This document shows, one piece after another, positions 49,261 to 60,872 of a DNA stretch of 64,000 nucleotides. The translations under genes were made by a program, and so were the position numbers. Under the pieces are notes generated by a model, which saw only the letters and a program-made list of their open reading frames with translations, did not search any database and was not told the DNA's origin. Positions within the stretch are counted from its first letter, which is position 1. Every line of letters begins with the position of its first letter. The DNA comes from Paramecium sonneborni (lineage: Eukaryota; Ciliophora; Oligohymenophorea; Peniculida; Parameciidae), in NCBI GenBank assembly GCA_905182985.1, contig CAJJDN010000083.1:149765-213764 (forward strand), in the 5' to 3' direction.

Positions 49261-50293
49261 TCAAAAGATTATCCTATAACCATAATTATTGAAATGCAAT
49301 GAACAATAATCAATGAAATATAATAGGCTATCGTCATATATTTCCTAAATAATAGATTGAATTTATTACATGACTTTTTATATGGCTTAACTCGAAATCT
49401 AAATCTTACAACAAGTTTAAATAACTATTATTAAGATTAAAATTGATAAGATAAGCCAATCTATAAGATTTAAAATCTTGAGACTTTAATCAAGAGTAAA
49501 TATTTTGATTCTATATTCACATTATACAAAATCAAAGATATAAAGAGGCATTGATAAAATTGGAAATATACAACTAAATACAACCGTATTTAATAAGGGA
49601 ACTTTGACTTTGATTGGTAAAGTATTAGTGAATTCTTAATATATTATATTTAAGATTCCAACTTTGCATGCTATGTAAGCTATTTAATTAATATAAATGA
49701 GCGAGTGATCTAATCCGTATAGTTTACAAAAGCTTTATTAATATCTAATTAATTCAATCAGATTTAAAGTGATATTAGTACCAATAATTATTATATAATA
49801 TGTAAACAATAGTTTCCATCTACAATCAATTGATTTATCATTAAAATATTCAGAAATGTTTACACTAGAATAATAAATTAGTTATTATTCAAATTTACTC
49901 TAATCTTAGGTTCTTGATTTTAGTTTTTTCAATCTTTGATCATTATTCTAAACTAAAGACTTACATTATTCCGTTTATTCTTGCAAATTATGTATTTCAT
50001 ACAATTACGAGTTTGAAATATCAATTATTTCTCTTATTGTAGGAAGTCTATCCTAAAATTCTTAAGGTATTCTAAAATTATTTTTTTATGTTATTAATCA
50101 AATACCTCTACAATTTCTCTATTCTTTTTTATTCGCATTATTTTAACTTCTCTTTAAACCTTTACTCTTCCAAAATCTAATCTAATTAAGTTTCTGATTG
50201 AGTTTATTGAAATTCTAGTTCAATAACAGTTTCATTTTCTGGACTTGTTTTTTGTGCAACATTATCAAAGCTACTTTATTCATTATTTTTCAT
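49261..50293 (-). CDS. Four-TM membrane protein with N-terminal coiled-coil
   Basis: 332 aa after one 34-nt intron (GTATTT...TTTTAG near 50,070-50,103). Residues 1-110 are acidic and coiled-coil ('LEEQRFKEKLKQCEQKRIEKL'-like helices). Four hydrophobic segments follow ('WKLLFTYYIIIIGTNITL', 'YIACKVGILNIIY', 'TVVFSCIFPILSMPLYIF', 'DWLILSILILIIVI'). No family is recognised. The C-terminus is cytosolic and contains 'YFIDYCSLHFNNYG'. Confidence 0.6.
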
Positions 50294-50886
50294 ATAGAAA
50301 TTTTTAGATATTTTAGAAAATTAATAAACAATTGGGAATTATTATAATTAAAACAACATAATACATATAATTGATCTTAAATATATCAAAAGACCATCAT
50401 TTATCTCTTATAGCTATTATAAAAATTCTCAAAAAATTTATTATTTTAATTTATAGATGCTAATTTTTGTTAAAACCTCTAATAAATTTGTCTAAAAATT
50501 AAATGATTATGTATAATAAATACAAATATTATCATAATCTTTAGAAATTTGGAGAAATAAAATTTAAGATAAAAGTAAATTACATTAAGAAAAAAGACTT
50601 ATTTGTAGAATTATTTTTTGAAATAATGAAATAGTGATTTATATATTTAAAATATTTTCTCTTTTTTTATATATTATTTTAATATAATTCTTAAAATTAA
50701 TTAATAAATTAACGTTCCTTGATGATTAATTTAAAAAAAAGATGGAATAATATTTCATCAATTTAATATATAGAATTTAATAACAGTGGTTAAAATACTA
50801 ATTAATTATTATCTATAATGAGCAAAATAAAATAATAATTTCTTGATACATCTAAAAATTAAAATTAAAGATTTTAAGTATATTTA
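50294..50886. other. AT-rich divergent intergenic stretch
   Basis: Promoter region of the four-TM and phosphatase genes; nothing else seen. Confidence 0.45.
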
Positions 50887-51734
50887 ATGAAATGCTCATA
50901 TAATGAAATGGATAAAATACTTCCTTAAACTAAAACTAATGGAGCTTTATGGTTAGGAAATATAAAGGCAGCTTAAAATATTGTTAAACTAAATTAAGAA
51001 AACATCAAAACTGTTCTTACTATAGCCAATAATACAAATTTATCTTACCCACATCATCAAAGAATGAGACACAAAGTAATTAAGAATATAATAGGAAGGT
51101 TTTTGAAATAAAAGATAATGATAGCGTGAACATACTTGATTTAATAGAAATTACAAATAAATACATAGAAGAGTCACTTTTATGTGGTTCTGTCTTAGTT
51201 CATTGTATGGCTGGAATTTCTCGTTCAGTTTCCTGTATAATAGCCTATTTAATTTACAAAAATAATTGGGATTATGATTAAACTTTTAAGTTTGTGAAAT
51301 AGAAACGAAACTGCTCTAAACCTAATGAAGGCTTTAAGAAATAATTAATTAAATATGCTGAATAAAAATTATTATTAAAAAGTTAGATTGTAAATAACTA
51401 ATAAAAATTATTAAATGATCTAAGAAGGAAATTATATTAATCTCCTTACGAAATTGCAAAATAAACTTAGTTAGTAAAGTCGCCTAATAAATTCATTACT
51501 TCACTAAATTATAATTCAACTCCTGAAGAAAAATAACAATATCGTTAATAAATGGCATAAAAACTATTTTTGAGTACCTTTTTTAAAGATCATTTACATA
51601 AATATTCTAATTCCATAATATAAAATAAAACTAAAAATGGGCAAACTTTAATAAAAAGGGCTTAACTAAGTATGTATCATTCAATTTAAGAATCTGACAT
51701 TGGGTATTTATCTGATAGATACAAAAATGCTTGA
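50887..51734 (+). CDS. Dual-specificity protein phosphatase
   Basis: 274 aa after one 23-nt intron (GTAATT...GGAAG near 51078). The DSP domain covers residues 15-155: 'GALWLGNIKAAQN', 'KTVLTIANN', the general-acid region 'FEIKDNDSVNILD', then the P-loop 'VLVHCMAGISRSVSCIIAYL', which fits H-C-x5-R-S, and 'NEGFKKQL'. It should remove phosphate from Ser/Thr and Tyr. The C-terminal 120 residues are basic, Gln-rich and without known domain. Small DSPs like DUSP14/DUSP18 or JKAP are the nearest type by layout. Confidence 0.85.
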
Positions 51735-52074
51735 CTTTTTGATTTATTTATATTAAATAATTAATGTAAATATTATTGGATTTTAAATTGGTAATCAATA
51801 TAAAAGATTCTTAAAATTAATCAATTCAAGATGATAGTAAATAATGATAGTATAAAATAATAAAAGTTTTGGATTTAAATTTTCAGATTGGAATATCAGA
51901 TAAATATAATAATTTTATTCTATTCAAGATATAAGAATTAATCATGTATCATTAATCTAATGAATTCATAAATTAAAATTACGAATTTTACTTTTAATTA
52001 TCTCGTTTTTTTTTCCAATCATCTACTATATTATTCGAATTTAAAAATTCTAATTTATGATTCTAAAAAATAAT
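51735..52074. other. AT-rich stretch between convergent genes
   Basis: No gene-quality frame; 3' flanks of the phosphatase and Myb genes. Confidence 0.4.
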
Positions 52075-53463
52075 TCAAATAAATACAAATTGCAATTGTC
52101 TAATTTATTCATTTTGAGAATAATCATAATTATATTGTTATGTTTACCAATAGAGATTTTGAAATTAAGGTGAATTGGGATCTAAATTAGGATTATAATT
52201 CCATTGAGGAGATGTAAATGTATTATAATAAAATTGGAATTGCTATGTAGGTGTATAGGTCATTGGAGTTTGATTAATCATAGAGATTGGTGATATAACA
52301 TTATAATTTGATTCGAATTGTTTCCTTTATTATTCCAACATGATTTAATATTAATATTATTAGAATTCTTCCATTTAATTTCTATAACTTTAAAAGATCA
52401 GTTAATTCTATTTTTACTATTAAAGTTCAAATTATTATTATTATTATATAAATGGTTATAGAACATGATTTAAAGTACTTGGTGTTTAAGTACTATTGAT
52501 GTCAGAAATTTAAGGTTTTTATTGTTATAAAGGTGTTTATTATGGCTAATCTAGTAGATGATGGTCATTGATAAGATTATGATTTTATACAATAATTTTA
52601 TTTCGATTATTTTCTTTTATATTAATTGAATTATTTTAAATAATGAATTCTTAATTATTTGATTCTTACTAATTTTTTATTGTTCTAAGATGAGTCTTCA
52701 TTAATTTTTTTTTTTTAGTTGTTTTTCTAGGTAGTTTAGCTTAAATACGTGGTTTTCTCATTTTATACTTAAAATCTTGAAAAGATTGATTTTTTTAAAT
52801 GATTGGGTCTCCTGTTATTTAATCATAAGAAACTCCTAATTTTTTTAAATAATCTTATATGGCTTAGAGTTCATCTAAATCATCATCATCTTCATCATTA
52901 TATATCTTCTACATTAAACTTTTAAATCTTATAATATATAAAAGAGAAATACCTATTTTTAACTTGATTTTCAGTTCTTCCTTATAAAATAGTGGAAAGT
53001 TAAGACCATCTTTTTCCATTCTTAAGTATATTAGTCAATAATTAAATATCTTCTCTCTATGTCCAATTAGATCTGCAATATAAAATATTGATATTTACTT
53101 ATTCAATTTAGGGTTTAAATAATTCATCCATCTTTCTCTAACTTATTTAGGAGTTCGTATAAATTGACCACCATTTTAATTATATAATTCTAAAGCAATA
53201 AATGTCCAAATATGTTTCTCATCTTATTCACTATATTATTATATATATTTTTACTTCATCAATGAACTGATTATCTCATCCTCTTTAGGATCCCAATTAA
53301 TACTCTTTTATACTGGATTTATTAGTGTAATCCATCTTTATTTTAGAATTGTTTCATCGGTTTTTAAGATACTCGCCAGCTCAACCCATTCTTCTTTTTT
53401 TGGATTTATATTTTTTTCATTTTTCAATTAAAAATACTTACTTAACACCCAGATGAACATCAT
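52075..53463 (-). CDS. Myb-repeat DNA-binding protein with Gln/Asn-rich tail
   Basis: 445 aa after two introns (26 and 25 nt). Three tandem Myb repeats can be traced: a degenerate first repeat ('EEWVELASILKTDETILKQR', 'WITLINP'), a second ('INWDPKEDEIISSLMKQ' ... 'TPKQVRERWMNYLNPKLNK'), and a strong third ('NWTQREDIQLLTNILKNGKR' then 'WSQLSTILQGRTENQVKNRF'). Both introns fall inside or next to the third repeat, and removing them is what reveals it. The C-terminal 250 residues are acidic, then Gln/Asn/Pro-rich, typical of an activation region. The protein should bind DNA in the nucleus. An upstream ATG in another frame was considered and dropped. Confidence 0.8.
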
Positions 53464-53949
53464 TTTACATTATTTATCCCATTTTCTCTTTATACCCTAT
53501 TTTTCCTCTTAAACCAATCTGTTGTTTATATATATATTTCTTACTTTTATACAATACCATCAAAATACTTGCTGTTAGGATTTATGAAATTTTCTTTTAT
53601 TTTAAATTGATTTCTAAAATAAAAAGGAATTTCGGCATTTTTTATTGTGCCAAGTTATGAAATGAATTCTTGAAACATATATTAATAATAATTTAATTTT
53701 GAAATACTGGCAAAATTCGTTAGAAAGTACAATTTTACTTTTAAATCTGAATAGATTCTAATTAACAACATTGTTGGTAGCTTAATAATAATGAAATTTA
53801 TGCATTAAATTAATGTTAAATGTATAATAAAAGTTATTTTAATTTTTTAATATATAAATGTCATAATTAATATAAACATATATAATAAGTCCAGTTTATA
53901 ATTTACTGATATTATAGGTTTTAATAAATTATAGCTATAAAGTACTAAA
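53464..53949. other. AT-rich intergenic stretch
   Basis: No gene-quality frame; promoter side of the Myb gene and 3' side of the RING gene, both on the minus strand. Confidence 0.4.
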
Positions 53950-55197
53950 TCAACTCAAATATGAAAATCCTGCAAGTGTAAAGGGGCTATTTAAAATTTT
54001 GTTGAATTTTGAATTTGATTTATTATTATTCTTTATTGAATTTTATAATACAGTTTTTGCATCCATAGGAGAAGTTCCTATTTTCCTTTATGCAATAACA
54101 TTAGGTTGCTCTCGTCCATGTTTTCTTGATAGGTTTATTTCTTCATTCAGAAATGAATTTTTAGGTGGAGAATTTTAAGATCGAGAATTGTTCAGTTAAG
54201 AAGTATTAATAGATCTAGAATTTCGATTCTTCAATTCTCTTATTTTATCTTAAATATCACTTAATTTTATAACTAATAATACCTTGTAATTGAAACTCCA
54301 TATTCTAGTTTTATTGGACTGGCATAATTTTAAACTAATGATACTTAAAGAGGTTATAAAATGTTGAAAAATCTTCTAAAATCCTAATAAAATTAAGCTT
54401 ATTTTTTAGAGAGTTATTGCAATTCATCTTACATTTATTTAAATAAGTTCTTAAATTAGTAATAATAAAATTTACAAGCTATTTGATTGATAATTATTTA
54501 TCTTAAACTATACTATCAACTGTTGCCACTAACTATTTGAATGTATAAATATCTTAACTATCTTAACTTTTCAAAATTGCTTTTATTTCATTCTTTAAAA
54601 TAGTCATTTCTTCAATATCTAATTACTTAAAATAAATAAAATCTTAACCTAAACTTCTTCATCTTTTGTTAGTTCATTCAAATAAGTAGTTTCAACATTA
54701 GATAATTAATTATAAAATTCTTCTTATTTTGAATCCAGGTACATATGTAAAGCTTTAAACTCTGTGTCTATATCATTTTTTTGTGATTGACATTTGTCCT
54801 TCACTTACTATTTATCGAACTGAATGTTTCTGATCTTATCTAAGCTTCTTTCAACTGCCAAATTTAGTTTTTCTAAACAAGGATGACCTTTAATAGTAAG
54901 ATCTTCTTGAAGTGGTTAAACATATTATCGCTTCTCTGTTGTAAAAGGTTTAACAATATAATTAGGTTATGTTTTTGAAGCTTATGATTATGATTCTTTA
55001 GTTTATTATACTGCTTATAATGATTCATGATCTAAAACTGTAGGAGCATTACATTTTAGACAAGGAACACCACTATCATCTTTATGAATAGCATGTGAAA
55101 TGCAATATAAACAAAATTTATGTTCACAATCAAGAATAACAAACTATGTTGGAACGCTTTAACATTATTCGCATATGACTTCATCTTCTTCTGACAT
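53950..55197 (-). CDS. RING-finger protein (candidate E3 ubiquitin ligase)
   Basis: 399 aa after two introns (23 and 25 nt). Residues about 9-50 are a RING: 'ICEQCQSVPTQFVILDCEHK' then 'FCLYCISHAIHKDDSGVPCL' and 'KCNAP', giving C-x2-C...C-x-H-x2-C-x2-C...C-x2-C. After a linker there is a helical, coiled-coil-like middle ('DEEVQ', 'LDKIRNIQFDKQQVKDKCQ') and a basic Ser/Asn-rich tail. The layout resembles TRIM-type proteins without a visible B-box. Substrate unknown. Confidence 0.8.
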
Positions 55198-55265
55198 TTT
55201 TATGTTTTTTTTTATCAATAATTTTATTTATTAACAACTTTTAATTTTAAATTATAATAAATATT

Positions 55266-57013
55266 ATGCAAAATCAATACTTTGTGAAAGGATTAGGGTT
55301 TGGTCAAAAGTAAGACCCTTAAGAGACTAGATCATATGGTCGTATTAAAAAGAATCCGTATTCATCGTATTACAATAGAAGTTATAATATAGTAAGAAAA
55401 TCAATTCAAATTTAGAATTCGCATGATATTAGAATGTGTCAAAATAGAATCAAAAAAATGATAGTTATTCTCAACAATGCAATTAAGAATTAAGCTGCAA
55501 CTGTATTCAAATATTTAAGGTAGTTTTGTCATCTTCAATTAGTATTTATGTACAAAATAAAGAAGAATAAGAAATGAAAGCCTAACTTAAAATTATTCAA
55601 GAAGGTTTATTAAAATTTCAACATGCGATATCATTATACAATTAAAGATTAAAATACACAGAATTCTTTCGTTTAGCAAGAATAGATGTAATGTCACATT
55701 TGAAAAAATAATTGATAAATCAGCATTCTTTGTAATATCAACCACTTACACATGAAATATTTAGAAAATGGCTTAGTAAGACTTTTGAATTGAAATTAAA
55801 TAGGCTTTTAAAATAATAGCAATAGAATATGATAGGTTTTTATAAATTTACTTTGTGCAAAATTCTAACAAAATAAGAGTCATTAAAAGTATGGAGTTTT
55901 AATAAATTAAGAATTACTCAAAGAAAATCTAAATTAAATAGATTAATAATTAACTTAGGTTTATAGAATTTAAGATTAAATCTATTTAATGCTGAGGAAG
56001 CAACATACTAATATTTAAGAAAACCTCATTATTTAGAATCAATTAAAGCATTTTAAAAATTAAAGAATTACAAATATTTTAATTCAAATCAACATTACTT
56101 TATATTAATTTTATTTAATGCAATCAGTAACAACATTAAATTAAATAAGATAGCAAATTAAATGTATTGAAAACTTTGTTCTTATCATCCATTAAAAGAA
56201 TTGATCAAGATTTTGACTTTAAAGTACCAAATCAATAAATACAATAATTCAATATAGAATTAGCAAGATAATTAGTTCATTGTAAATTAGAACACTAAAA
56301 GATATAATAAAGATTTTTTTAAAAATCAAATTTACATTCCTATATAGTAATATTTCAATCAATTAAAACAATAATCAATAAATAAATGATGCCAATTTTT
56401 TATTAGATTGGAAGATTGTAAAAATAAATTTAAGCACAAGATATAGATGTTTAAGATGGAATTACAAAGAATTTAGTATATTTTATTCATAATTCAAGAG
56501 CATTTTAGTTGGAAAATAAAATTTGAAAATAAAAACCAAGAATATAAAAACATAAAAGTTAGATATTCATCTAAGATTGGAATAAATTTTGAGAAGAAAT
56601 TATATGCATGAAAGAAAATCATTAATGAAAGCCATTACAAAATGGTAAATTAATATTACTTTTCCTGTTTAATTGTATCATGATTATGAAATGAGATTAA
56701 GAGTATTGTAAAATGAAAAGGTGAACTATTAAAATAAGATTAGGTAGTAATAATGATAGATCTAGAATAATTGGAAATTTTGAATAATGAATTGATGACT
56801 TCAATTAATTAAAATACAGATGAGTCAAATCCTAATACATCTAAGAAGAATGATCATAAATAAATTTAAATTCAAAAATTTGATATTCAAGATAATTTGA
56901 CATCTCAAAAAGAAATTAAAATAGCATTTGAATATGTTGATTATCTAAAAGAAGATGTATAATTATTTTAAGATTAATATAGAATATCAATTTAAAAAAG
57001 CAAGTTTAGCTGA
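55266..57013 (+). CDS. Basic helical protein, unknown function
   Basis: 547 aa after four introns (23, 35, 23 and 23 nt); the spliced frame divides exactly. It starts 'MQNQYFVKGLGFGQKQDPQE', is strongly basic and helical throughout ('NRLIINLGLQNLRLNLFNAE', 'RLEQILRRNYMHERKSLMKA') and ends in a more acidic, Asn/Gln-rich part. No signal peptide or TM helix. No family recognised. The introns were placed by frame restoration only, so exact joins are provisional. Confidence 0.6.
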
Positions 57014-57542
57014 ATGAATAACTCATGATAAATGAAATTTTAAAATTAGAATAAGAACTTTAAGTAAAATATATTTTAATATATAAAAGGAACTCAAAAA
57101 TTAAATAACTAACTGAATTATTTAGTTTTATTTTCTTATTCATTTATTTATATCTAAATTTTAATTTAAACAACAAACACCTTTAAAATTAATAAAATAA
57201 TTAATTAAAAAATGTATAGGTATTACTAAAACCAATACTTTGATCAGATTTAAATATTAATTTTTTCATAAATATCCCTCAAACTTGAATTGCTTAAGAA
57301 TATTTTTTATAACTTCAACAAAATACAATTATTATTGAAATAGTTTAATCCATATTTAAATATCATTCTATCATAAAATAATAGGAAACATATTTCATCA
57401 TAAAAACCTTTCGAAATTGAGATAGAAATGATTAAAATAAGATGTGAATCTTTAGAAATTTAAGTCAAACTAAAGTGATAAAGAATGAGTAAGATAATAA
57501 CTTAAGTCAAGACATAAATACTATTTTATTATTGAACATCAA
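57014..57542. other. AT-rich intergenic stretch
   Basis: Nothing of gene quality seen on either strand. Confidence 0.4.
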
Positions 57543-57722
57543 ATGAATAAAAATTATAAATTAAAAGCTCTCTTTGTCATCTTAATTATTTTTCAATCCT
57601 TTTTGACAGAAATTAATTATATAAAAAAAGTTCTTTTTGTAAATTAAGTTCATCTAAAAATAATTGATGATAATTTTTTCTTTTAACCTAAACAATATGT
57701 CTTTATAGACAGTAGATTTTGA
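57543..57722 (+). CDS. Possible small secreted or membrane peptide
   Basis: 59 codons in one open frame from ATG to TGA. The N-terminus looks like a signal peptide or single TM helix ('KALFVILIIFQSFLTEI') and the remainder is mixed. It lies 54 nt upstream of the phosphatase gene's start. Short length makes chance possible. Confidence 0.3.
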
Positions 57723-57776
57723 TGTTAGAAAATGAATTTTTTGAAAATTTGATTTGATCGCGATTCATTAATTTTT

Positions 57777-58853
57777 ATGTAATAAAACATTATATATTAA
57801 AAAGAATAGATAACAAAGGGTTAGTCTATATTTGGCAGAATTTGTTCTTGTTTAAGCTTCCTAAAATCAAAATAACACCAACAAAGTTAACAGAAATATT
57901 AATTAGGGATTGATAGTCCTAAATCTTCGTTTTTAGTACTTTTTCAAAATTATTTTGTTAGGGACAAAGAAAACTTATAGTTCTAGATTTAGATGAAACC
58001 TTAGTACATAGTTAGTTCTAAATAATAAATGGTTATGATTTTTCAATTGATGTAATATACAATTTAAATATCAGATAATTGTCCAAGGATAATTATTTAA
58101 AGTTTATGTAACAATAAGACCAGGAGTTTATGAGTTTTTAGAATAACTTAATGAATTTTATGATATAGTTTTTTGGACAGCAAGTCTATAAGAATATGCT
58201 GATCCTGTAATGGATTTTATTGATCCCAACAATAGAGCTATTGGTAGAATGTATAGAGATAGTTGTACACCCTTACAAATTGGATTAACAAAAAATCTAA
58301 ATAAATTAGGCAGAGATCTTAAAGACATTATTATTGTAGATGTAATCTATAAGATTTATCAAAAGAATTCTGTTCTGTCATTTCACTTAAACCCAGAAAA
58401 TGGATTTTAAATTAAAGATTTTTTCTTTGATAAGTAAGACCAAGAATTAGAATTAAACTTGCCTTTTTTTATTTGGTTATCTTAAGTATTATTATGTAAA
58501 TAAAAAAGTTACCAGATGTACGTCCAGTTTCTAATTTATATTAATAGTTTAAAAGTACTTCATCTGATGTTTTGAATATGAGAAATGCTAATACTATCAA
58601 CAGTTAATTTTAATAAAATCAACAAAAATTTTATAACCTTTCAAGATCATTATCCCTTTAAAAGGCAAGGATGATGCTCTCTAATTAAGTTATAAGAACA
58701 TTAACCTTATCAAAAGAAGAAGAGCAAGATGAATTAGATGAAAATAAAATTAGAGAGAAACTAGGATTAAATAAGCCAAAATTTGATTAAGAAATTTAAT
58801 AAAAAAAATAAACAGAAGAAGATGATAAAGAAACTTATGAAATGGCAAATTGA
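57777..58853 (+). CDS. FCP1/SCP-like (CTD-type) phosphatase
   Basis: 326 aa after four introns (26, 23, 24 and 23 nt). A Gln-rich N-terminus with 'SIFGRICSCLSFLKSKQ' leads to the HAD-type catalytic core: 'LIVLDLDETLVHSQ' (nucleophile and acid/base Asp in D-x-D-E-T), 'VTIRPGVYEFLEQL', 'DIVFWTASLQEYADPV', 'IIIVDNSVLSFHLNPENG'. The third intron, at 58342-58365, splits the conserved V-D|N-S; it is 24 nt with no in-frame TGA, so an unspliced reading stays open but inserts eight residues into the motif. 'LPDVRPVSNLYQQF' closes the domain. SCP/Dullard-type enzymes dephosphorylate the RNA polymerase II CTD or membrane-associated regulators. The tail is acidic and coiled-coil. Confidence 0.9.
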
Positions 58854-59149
58854 AACACTAACATCTGAATTTTATTTTTAATCTATTTCTATAATTTTTT
58901 ATCCCTTTATTATAATTTTTTGCTTCATCCAATACAGGGATAAAAAGAATATTGATTATTATTATGATAAAGTTCTGTTTTTTTAATCTTATTATCTTCT
59001 TTTGAAGATTATATTTATTTAAAATTATGATGATCTAAAAAGCCTGTTTGTTTTGATAATCAAATATTCAAAATGTATGAATTGGAATCAACAATTTGTG
59101 TTTGAAAACATAATGCTTATAAAATATAGCAAAAATAAGCAAGTTAAAC

Positions 59150-59580
59150 TCATTATCTTTTAAGATAGGCTTCTAAAGTAAAATCTTCATATTCAATATC
59201 AGCTATTTCAAATCCAGTAAAGCAAACATCATTCTAATTTATTGGTATTTATTTGAGTTTTCTTTATGTTGTACTTTAATTCTGTTGTCTTTTTAAAAAA
59301 TTAGTTTATTTGGAACATATTGACAATTGCAAATGATTGAAATCTGTTTTGACTGCTTTAGCCATTATTTTAGGAGATTATGTAGAAAGCTTAGGTGAAA
59401 TCCTAACAGCTTTTTAATGTTAGATGGATTAATCAAAAGAATTTGCTCTTTATCTTTCTGCAAATAATTTAGGCAATACAACTTTACAAGGCTTTTATCT
59501 TGTTGGATCTTGTTAAATATAAAAATACTTAATGATAAAGATTGTTTAGCTCTATAGGTTAACTATATTATGCAAGACAT
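59150..59580 (-). CDS. Basic Ser/Lys-rich protein, unknown function
   Basis: 136 aa after one 20-nt intron (GTATTT...ACAAG). It is basic and probably disordered in the middle ('LPKLFAERQRANSFDQSIQH', 'VRISPKLSTQSPKIMAKAVK') and ends with a conserved-looking hydrophobic/acidic block 'DVCFTGFEIADIEYEDFTLE'. No known domain. The intron joins 'SLSLN' to 'PTRQKPCKVV' and keeps the frame. It sits 29 nt downstream of the EF-hand gene on the same strand. Confidence 0.55.
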
Positions 59581-59609
59581 TATAATTAAATATGCTCTGA
59601 TAAATAATA

Positions 59610-60435
59610 TCAATAATACACCTTTTTGGTCATAACATTATAAAAATCTTCAAATGTCATTTTTCCATCTTAGTTAGAGTCAGTCTTTCTAAAAATCTTT
59701 ATTTAAGATTTATTCTATTACTTCAGCTAATACTTCTTCATCTATTTCTTCTTTTAGATCTTTATAGACAACTTATCTTAAATCTTGTAAAGTAATGTAT
59801 CCTTTATTACTTTTATCATATTTTCTATAAATTCTTCTTATTGTATCCTTTTTCTCTGACTTTGATTAATCTTATCTTATAATTGCCAAGAAATATTCAA
59901 ATGTTATACCACCTAATTCATCTTCATCCATTTCTGAAAATATTTCTGTATTAAAATATGATTTCAGTACCATATAATGTTTCTTTAGTTGGATGATACC
60001 CAAAACTAATCAATAATTATTCTAAATCATTTGGAGATAAGATTCCAGCTTATTCTGAATCATAGTAATCAAAAACTTACTTTATATCAATAATATCTGT
60101 TTCCTATAAAATAATAAAGTTATGATACACCCTGAGATCTTTGGTTACAAACTTTTTGGGATTGAATTCATTTGGATTATTTCCTTTTGCTGAATTTCTT
60201 TCTTTAGCAATTTGTTTTCTAATCTATTATCCCTAATTTGTAATATTAATATGAGATTAATTAATTTTCATTCTTGCTCTAATTGATTCTTTATTTTATA
60301 GAGTTCGATTATTTGAAATATTTGATTCCTCTAATTATGTATGTGGACTATCTCTTATAGTAGACTATGCCGTTTTAAAAGGACTCTATTAATATAGTAA
60401 AATGCAGTTACTTAAACAGTTCTTGGGTTTTTCAT
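59610..60435 (-). CDS. Four-EF-hand calcium-binding protein (centrin/calmodulin-like)
   Basis: 249 aa after three introns (26, 25 and 25 nt). The N-terminal 90 residues are basic and Asn/Ser-rich. Four EF-hands follow: 'DYYDSEQAGILSPNDLEQLL', 'EMDEDELGGITFEYF', 'YDKSNKGYITLQDLRQV' and 'TDSNQDGKMTFEDFYNVM'. The last loop is canonical, the third nearly so; the first and second have non-standard residues, so perhaps only two bind calcium well. The basic N-terminal extension plus four EF-hands matches centrin-type proteins, which form contractile cortical fibres and basal-body parts in ciliates. Confidence 0.8.
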
Positions 60436-60496
60436 TCAATTTATTATAAATTATAAAAAACTTAAAATTCTGTTGGCATTTCTTATAATTATTTTA

Positions 60497-60721
60497 ATGA
60501 AATAAATTATATTTTTTATATTCTTAATCCTAATATGTAGTTGCTAATAATAAGATAGTGAGTCAGATTTATTTATAACAACTTAACAAATTAAATTAAA
60601 AAAAATTGGTTTAGGATTGATGAGGAATACCGAGGGTATACCTTAAAATTTAGATAATAATAATTTTAATCAAAATGAGAATGATGTGATTTGGAGCCAA
60701 GATCTAAATGAAATATTATGA
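60497..60721 (+). CDS. Small secreted or lipoprotein-like peptide
   Basis: 74 aa, one exon. It begins with a clean hydrophobic signal ('MKQIIFFIFLILICSCQQQ') followed by a short acidic region, 'IKLKKIGLGLMRNTEGIPQN' and an Asn/acidic end ('VIWSQDLNEIL'). The gene sits between two minus-strand genes. No homologue is recognised. The signal-like start and balanced composition argue that it is real. Confidence 0.5.
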
Positions 60722-60872
60722 AATGTAACTTTGATAAAAAGTATATAATATATATTTAATCCATAACATAATTTTTTATGAAAAGAGATTTAAATTAAAT
60801 TTAAAATGTTTGATGATATTGAAAATTAATAGGGACAGTAAATAGATGTTAAAATCAAAAGAAAATAATATT

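Noticed and set aside
53464..53570. Upstream ATG for the Myb gene giving a longer N-terminus
   Set aside because: It is in another frame and would need an intron of about 48 nt with a poor acceptor; the ATG at 53463 needs nothing extra.
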